Assembly (NCBI GenBank): GCA_003136915.1
Contig: PLEB01000408.1
Location: 1 to 9,635 of the forward strand
Reading direction: 5' to 3'
Length of the DNA: 9,635 nt
Source of the DNA: Chitinophagaceae bacterium
GTDB taxonomy: Bacteria; Bacteroidota; Bacteroidia; Chitinophagales; Chitinophagaceae
Shown here: positions 6,692-9,635 of the stretch, one piece after another
Layout of the letters: each line of letters starts with the position of its first letter
Numbering within the stretch: position 1 is the first letter of the stretch
The notes under the pieces: model-generated
What the model was told of the DNA's origin: nothing
The model's input: only the letters and a program-made list of their open reading frames with translations
Database searches by the model: none
Translations under genes and position numbers: made by a program

Positions 6692-7570
6692 CTAACTCAA
6701 AAACTCCTGAAAGCTCAAAAACGGATGCAACAATCTTCCGTACAAATAAACCAGGGGAGCAGCAACCGGATGGTGATTTTTCCAGACCTTGTATTCATCC
6801 TTTAAAAAACGATTCCAGTTTGTGCCATTGAGTTGTGCGCGTCCAAGCGTTATGCAGGGCTCATGAATTTTGGTGGTATGCCACCATCCGCAGGGAAAGA
6901 ATAAAGTTTCTCCTTCATTCACCGTAACAACAACAGATCTGGCTTCGCGGAATAATGGGAATTGCGTATAGTCGGGATTCCATACATCCACGGATGAAAA
7001 TTTAGGATTATTCTTTTGAGGGTACATATATTTATTCTGGTCCGGGCCGTAAAGAAAAAATTCCTTTGATCCATAAACCTGCGTGATCTGCGTATTCATG
7101 TAGAGCGCATCAAAATGCAGAAAAGGGAAAGCGGATCCGCGGCCGCCCAAAAAAAGTTCATAAATTTCCGTTCCGTAAATCATCGACCGTGGAACGAGCG
7201 GGTGATTGATTCGGTCTACTTTTCCGTATACGATATCCGGGCGCATTTCTTTCAGCAATTCCGGAAAACTCTTTTCCACATTGAAGCTGAAAGGATAAGG
7301 CGCAGGATTTTCTGCGGACGCATTTAGCATCCGGTCAACAAAATCAGCCATATTGTAAGTAACGCCCTTGACTTCCTTGGTGAGATGCCCATATTTTTCT
7401 TTGAAGAATGCAGGTGTGAACTTTCCCATGGCATTCCATTTACTCACAGCATCTGTAAGCACTACCGGAATTGCCGGCTTGACGTATTCTTCGATCAACT
7501 CTTTACGTGTAAGGTTTGACCGTTTGTCAATGGCAGCAAGTGTTCTGCTATCTGTAGAGGGTCTGGACAT
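6692..7570 (-). CDS. Cupin_8/JmjC-like Fe(II)/2-oxoglutarate oxygenase
   Basis: A 292-residue cytosolic protein without signal or membrane segment. The second half shows the double-stranded beta-helix metal triad HxD...H: His152 and Asp154 in LHFDAL, and His231 in PCGWWHTT. Lys169 in GSKEFFLY fits the 2-oxoglutarate-binding lysine, and EGETLFFPCGWWH is typical of the family. The N-terminal part has the common KPAIPVVLTDAVSKW segment of cupin_8 proteins. Relatives hydroxylate proteins, RNA-linked bases or small molecules; the target here is unknown and no partner gene is adjacent. It converges on the efflux remnant with 14 bp between them, and stands alone on its strand. The ATG at 7570 is the first good start; no promoter motif is clear upstream. 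Confidence 0.88.
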   Translation of the reverse strand: MSRPSTDSRTLAAIDKRSNLTRKELIEEYVKPAIPVVLTDAVSKWNAMGKFTPAFFKEKYGHLTKEVKGVTYNMADFVDRMLNASAENPAPYPFSFNVEKSFPELLKEMRPDIVYGKVDRINHPLVPRSMIYGTEIYELFLGGRGSAFPFLHFDALYMNTQITQVYGSKEFFLYGPDQNKYMYPQKNNPKFSSVDVWNPDYTQFPLFREARSVVVTVNEGETLFFPCGWWHTTKIHEPCITLGRAQLNGTNWNRFLKDEYKVWKNHHPVAAPLVYLYGRLLHPFLSFQEFLS

Positions 7571-7618
7571 ACTTTTCGGTTTAGGTATTTACACGGCGGC
7601 TTTCATCTAAAGAATTGG

Positions 7619-7637
7619 ATTCTTAATTTTTAAGAAT
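7619..7637. repeat. Perfect 8-bp inverted repeat, 3-nt loop
   Basis: ATTCTTAA and TTAAGAAT are exact inverses around TTT. The same bases also read as two 7-nt units, TTCTTAA and TTTTTAA, echoing the heptanucleotide tracts near 3946 and 4030. It could be an operator for the cupin gene 48 bp away, a weak hairpin, or a fragment of a simple repeat. Confidence 0.5.
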
Positions 7638-7640
7638 AGT

Positions 7641-7658
7641 TCTGCGCCGCAGATGCGG
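7641..7658. repeat. Overlapping GC-rich inverted repeats
   Basis: TCTGC/GCAGA (7641-7653, 3-nt loop) and CCGCA/TGCGG (7647-7658, 2-nt loop) overlap and would form competing short stems. The stretch resembles dispersed CTCTGCG/CGCAGAG-type palindromic sequences seen between genes in many bacteria, but one copy cannot prove a repeat family. Confidence 0.4.
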
Positions 7659-7859
7659 AGAAGCGTCCACAACGGCTAAAAGTAATTTTTTTGAGTGAAA
7701 TTTAAAAATTTTTCAGCTACATCTCTGCCACTTAAAGAGTTATATTCCACACTTCAGTGAATCGGTCAAAGAATCTATGCCAACCGGATCTTCATGACAG
7801 CTCCTGATTTTTTCTAAAGAAGGCAGCCAGTTCAAATTCAGGATCTACTTTCATTAGCT

Positions 7860-7867
7860 TAATTTTA
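7860..7867 (+). promoter_or_regulatory. Weak -7-like element for the amidase gene
   Basis: TAATTTTA matches TAnnTTTG except for its last base and lies 14 nt before the amidase ATG, a spacing similar to that of the GH30 element. No -33 element is visible. Confidence 0.2.
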
Positions 7868-7881
7868 TTCAAACAACGCTT

Positions 7882-9501
7882 ATGAACAGAAGAAAATTTT
7901 TGCAAACCGGCTCACTGACGGGGATTGGCCTCACTGCGGCCGGCCTCGGATCACTTCAGGCATCCGGAATACACCAGCGGGATAATTCAAATTCCCGGAT
8001 TCCGCCAGTATTTAATCTGGAGGAAATTTCTATCACCGATTTGCAAAAAAAAATGCAGCAGAACGAAGCGACTTCCGTCTCGATAACGAAAGCGTACCTG
8101 GATCGCATTAAACAAATAGACAGGCAGGGGCCGAAACTCAACACAGTGATTGAAATTAATCCAGACGCCATTAGCATTGCAGAACGAATGGACAGTGAAA
8201 GAAAGCAGGGAAAGATAAGAGGCGCATTGCATGGAATTCCTATCCTGGTAAAAGACAACATCAATACCGGGGATCAGCAAATGACAACGGCAGGATCGCT
8301 GGCGCTGTTGGGTAACCGGGCAAAAGAAGACGCTTTTATTATGCATCAACTTCGCGAAGCCGGTGTTGTTTTATTGGGCAAAACAAACCTAAGCGAATGG
8401 GCTAATTTCCGTTGCTCCCATTCTACAAGTGGATGGAGCAGTCGTGGAGGCCAAACAAAATGTCCTTATATCCTGGACAGAAATCCTTCTGGATCCAGCG
8501 CCGGATCCGGTTCTGCTACAGCGGCTAATCTTTGCACCGTTAGTGTAGGAACGGAAACAGACGGCTCGATCGTTTCGCCGGCATCTGTTAACGGATTGGT
8601 CGGTATAAAACCTACGGTTGGTTTATGGAGCCGCACGGGGATCATTCCCATTTCTGCAACACAGGATACTGCCGGTCCCATGGCCCGCACCGTAAAGGAT
8701 GCTGCCATATTACTAGGCGCCGGTACGGGTGAAGATCCCCTCGATGCGGCAACACTTAGCAGTAAAGGAAAAGGGTTAAGGGATTATACTTCTTTTCTAA
8801 ACAGTGACGGGTTGAAGGGAAAAAGATTAGGACTGGAAAAATCCCATCTGGAAGGAAATCCATTTCTGGTAGCGCTGATCCGGAATGCTGTAAAAATATT
8901 GGAGTCGCAGGGTGCAACAGTGATTGAAGTGGATGTGCTTGGCCCGCTAAAGGCTTTGGGAAATGCTGAATTCCAGGTATTGTTGTATGAATTCAAGGAC
9001 GGGTTGGATCGTTATCTGGCTTCGTCTCAGGCCCATGTTAAATCCCTGAAGGAAGTTATTTCTTTTAACGTCGCCAATGAATCGGTAACTATGCCTTATT
9101 TTAATCAGGATACGCTGATTGAAAGTAATGGCAAGGGAAATCTTGATAGCAAGGAATACCTGGATGCTCTCGCAAAAACAACCGGTTTCCGGCAGACTAT
9201 CACAAACCTGATGACCACGAATAAACTGGATGCTCTGACCGGCATTACCAACGGGGCCGCATGCTGCATTGATCTGGTGAATGGCGATTATGACAATGGG
9301 CCTTCATTATCAACGCCGGCAGCAATCACCGGCTTCCCCCATATTACAGTCCCCATGGGATTAGTGCATGAGCTGCCCATCGGCATCTCTTTTTACGGTG
9401 ATGCATACACGGAGCCGGCATTAATCTCCATGGCATTCGCATATGAGCAGGCATCCCTTCAAAGAAGGAAGCCCGCTTTTCAACAGGACCTGCTCAGCTA
9501 G
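7882..9501 (+). CDS. Tat-exported amidase-signature hydrolase, peptide-amidase-like
   Basis: A 539-residue enzyme. The N-terminus NRRKFLQTGSL followed by a Gly/Ala/Leu-rich segment (residues 10-27) is a twin-arginine signal, so the folded protein is probably sent to the periplasm. The amidase-signature triad is complete: Lys124 in VKDNIN, cis-Ser205 in PSGSSAGS and nucleophile Ser229 in GTETDGSI; the 24-residue spacing of the two serines equals that in FAAH. Text around the nucleophile and after it (GLVGIKPTVGL, IIPIS, QDTAGPMART) closely resembles bacterial peptide amidases that remove C-terminal amides. Length is normal including the signal. Exact substrate is not determined; other amide or cyclic-amide hydrolases share the fold. 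It is divergent from the cupin gene and has no co-directional partner in the window. Confidence 0.94.
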   Translation: MNRRKFLQTGSLTGIGLTAAGLGSLQASGIHQRDNSNSRIPPVFNLEEISITDLQKKMQQNEATSVSITKAYLDRIKQIDRQGPKLNTVIEINPDAISIAERMDSERKQGKIRGALHGIPILVKDNINTGDQQMTTAGSLALLGNRAKEDAFIMHQLREAGVVLLGKTNLSEWANFRCSHSTSGWSSRGGQTKCPYILDRNPSGSSAGSGSATAANLCTVSVGTETDGSIVSPASVNGLVGIKPTVGLWSRTGIIPISATQDTAGPMARTVKDAAILLGAGTGEDPLDAATLSSKGKGLRDYTSFLNSDGLKGKRLGLEKSHLEGNPFLVALIRNAVKILESQGATVIEVDVLGPLKALGNAEFQVLLYEFKDGLDRYLASSQAHVKSLKEVISFNVANESVTMPYFNQDTLIESNGKGNLDSKEYLDALAKTTGFRQTITNLMTTNKLDALTGITNGAACCIDLVNGDYDNGPSLSTPAAITGFPHITVPMGLVHELPIGISFYGDAYTEPALISMAFAYEQASLQRRKPAFQQDLLS

Positions 9502-9635
9502 TGTACTAATCTGATCGCAGGCTATACTCCGGCACCAGACCCGTTTTTCCGATATTTATTCTGGGGAATTTCGTATTTCCAAAGGAATTTTGGCTGCCTC
9601 GGGAGGGCATTTATTTATTTTCATATTATATCTAA

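Larger units (their letters stand above)
7571..7881. other. 311-bp divergent intergenic region between the cupin and amidase genes
   Basis: No intact gene is supported. It contains two small inverted repeats near the cupin side (7619-7637 and 7641-7658), an A/T-rich stretch around 7685-7715, a weak promoter-like site for the amidase, and a minus-strand frame from 7854 to 7732 broken by one TGA at 7792-7794 that could be a decayed short gene. Confidence 0.6.

Noticed and set aside
7696..7715. TGAAA...TTTCA inverted repeat in the A/T-rich stretch
   Set aside because: Only five base pairs with a 10-nt AT-only centre; expected by chance in such composition.
9506..9610. Minus-strand 34-codon frame ending in EYSLRSD, downstream of the amidase
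   Set aside because: It has an ATG and a stop but no recognisable family, no promoter and lies in a short tail at the window edge; chance frames of this size are common.
9596..9620. Possible intrinsic terminator after the amidase (GCCT...AGGGC followed by a T-rich run)
   Set aside because: The stem has only three to four pairs with a bulge, and the T-run is broken by A's; too weak to call.
1..9635. Search for CRISPR arrays, tRNA/rRNA genes, transposases, integrases, toxin-antitoxin or defence genes
   Set aside because: None was seen; the heptamer tracts are too short and lack spacers, so they are not CRISPR.

Overview
The window looks like Bacteroidota DNA, probably of the Chitinophagaceae/Cytophagales kind. 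The support is indirect: moderate GC, start codons mostly without Shine-Dalgarno sites, a clean TAnnTTTG promoter element before one gene, 7-nt tandem repeats, and protein families common in soil or plant-associated members (GH30, Tat-dependent amidase, CusC-type efflux remnant). No RNA gene, CRISPR array, integrase or complete insertion sequence was seen.

Positions 1-2865, minus strand: a tight three-gene run in the order GntP-type permease, RidA-family protein, PLP-dependent D-threonine aldolase/D-serine dehydratase-like enzyme. The last gene runs off the left edge. Gaps are 10 and 9 nt. The permease carries an in-frame TAG at codon 51 of an otherwise family-length frame, so it is called as a pseudogene or recently interrupted gene. 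A 115-bp divergent intergenic region separates this run from a plus-strand M19 dipeptidase (2866-3942). Together the four genes read as a D-amino-acid scavenging module: a permease of the family that contains the D-serine carrier DsdX, a dipeptidase family known to accept D-residues, a PLP lyase acting on D-hydroxy amino acids, and an imine/enamine deaminase to clear the reactive product.

Positions 3943-6410, plus strand: an exported alpha/beta hydrolase, whose 5' end lies among two tracts of 7-nt tandem repeats, then an exported GH30 glucosylceramidase-like glycosidase with its own promoter element.

Positions 6411-7881: a 65-codon tail of a CusC/TolC-type outer-membrane efflux protein with no upstream body (a gene remnant), a convergent minus-strand JmjC/cupin_8 2-oxoglutarate oxygenase-like gene, and a 311-bp intergenic region with two small inverted repeats and a possible decayed short frame.

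Positions 7882-9501, plus strand: a Tat-exported amidase-signature enzyme resembling peptide amidases. The last 134 bp hold no supportable gene.

The most notable points are the nonsense-interrupted permease inside an otherwise coherent D-amino-acid cluster, and the heptanucleotide repeat that has become the coding sequence of a signal-peptide n-region, giving a 7-residue peptide repeat.
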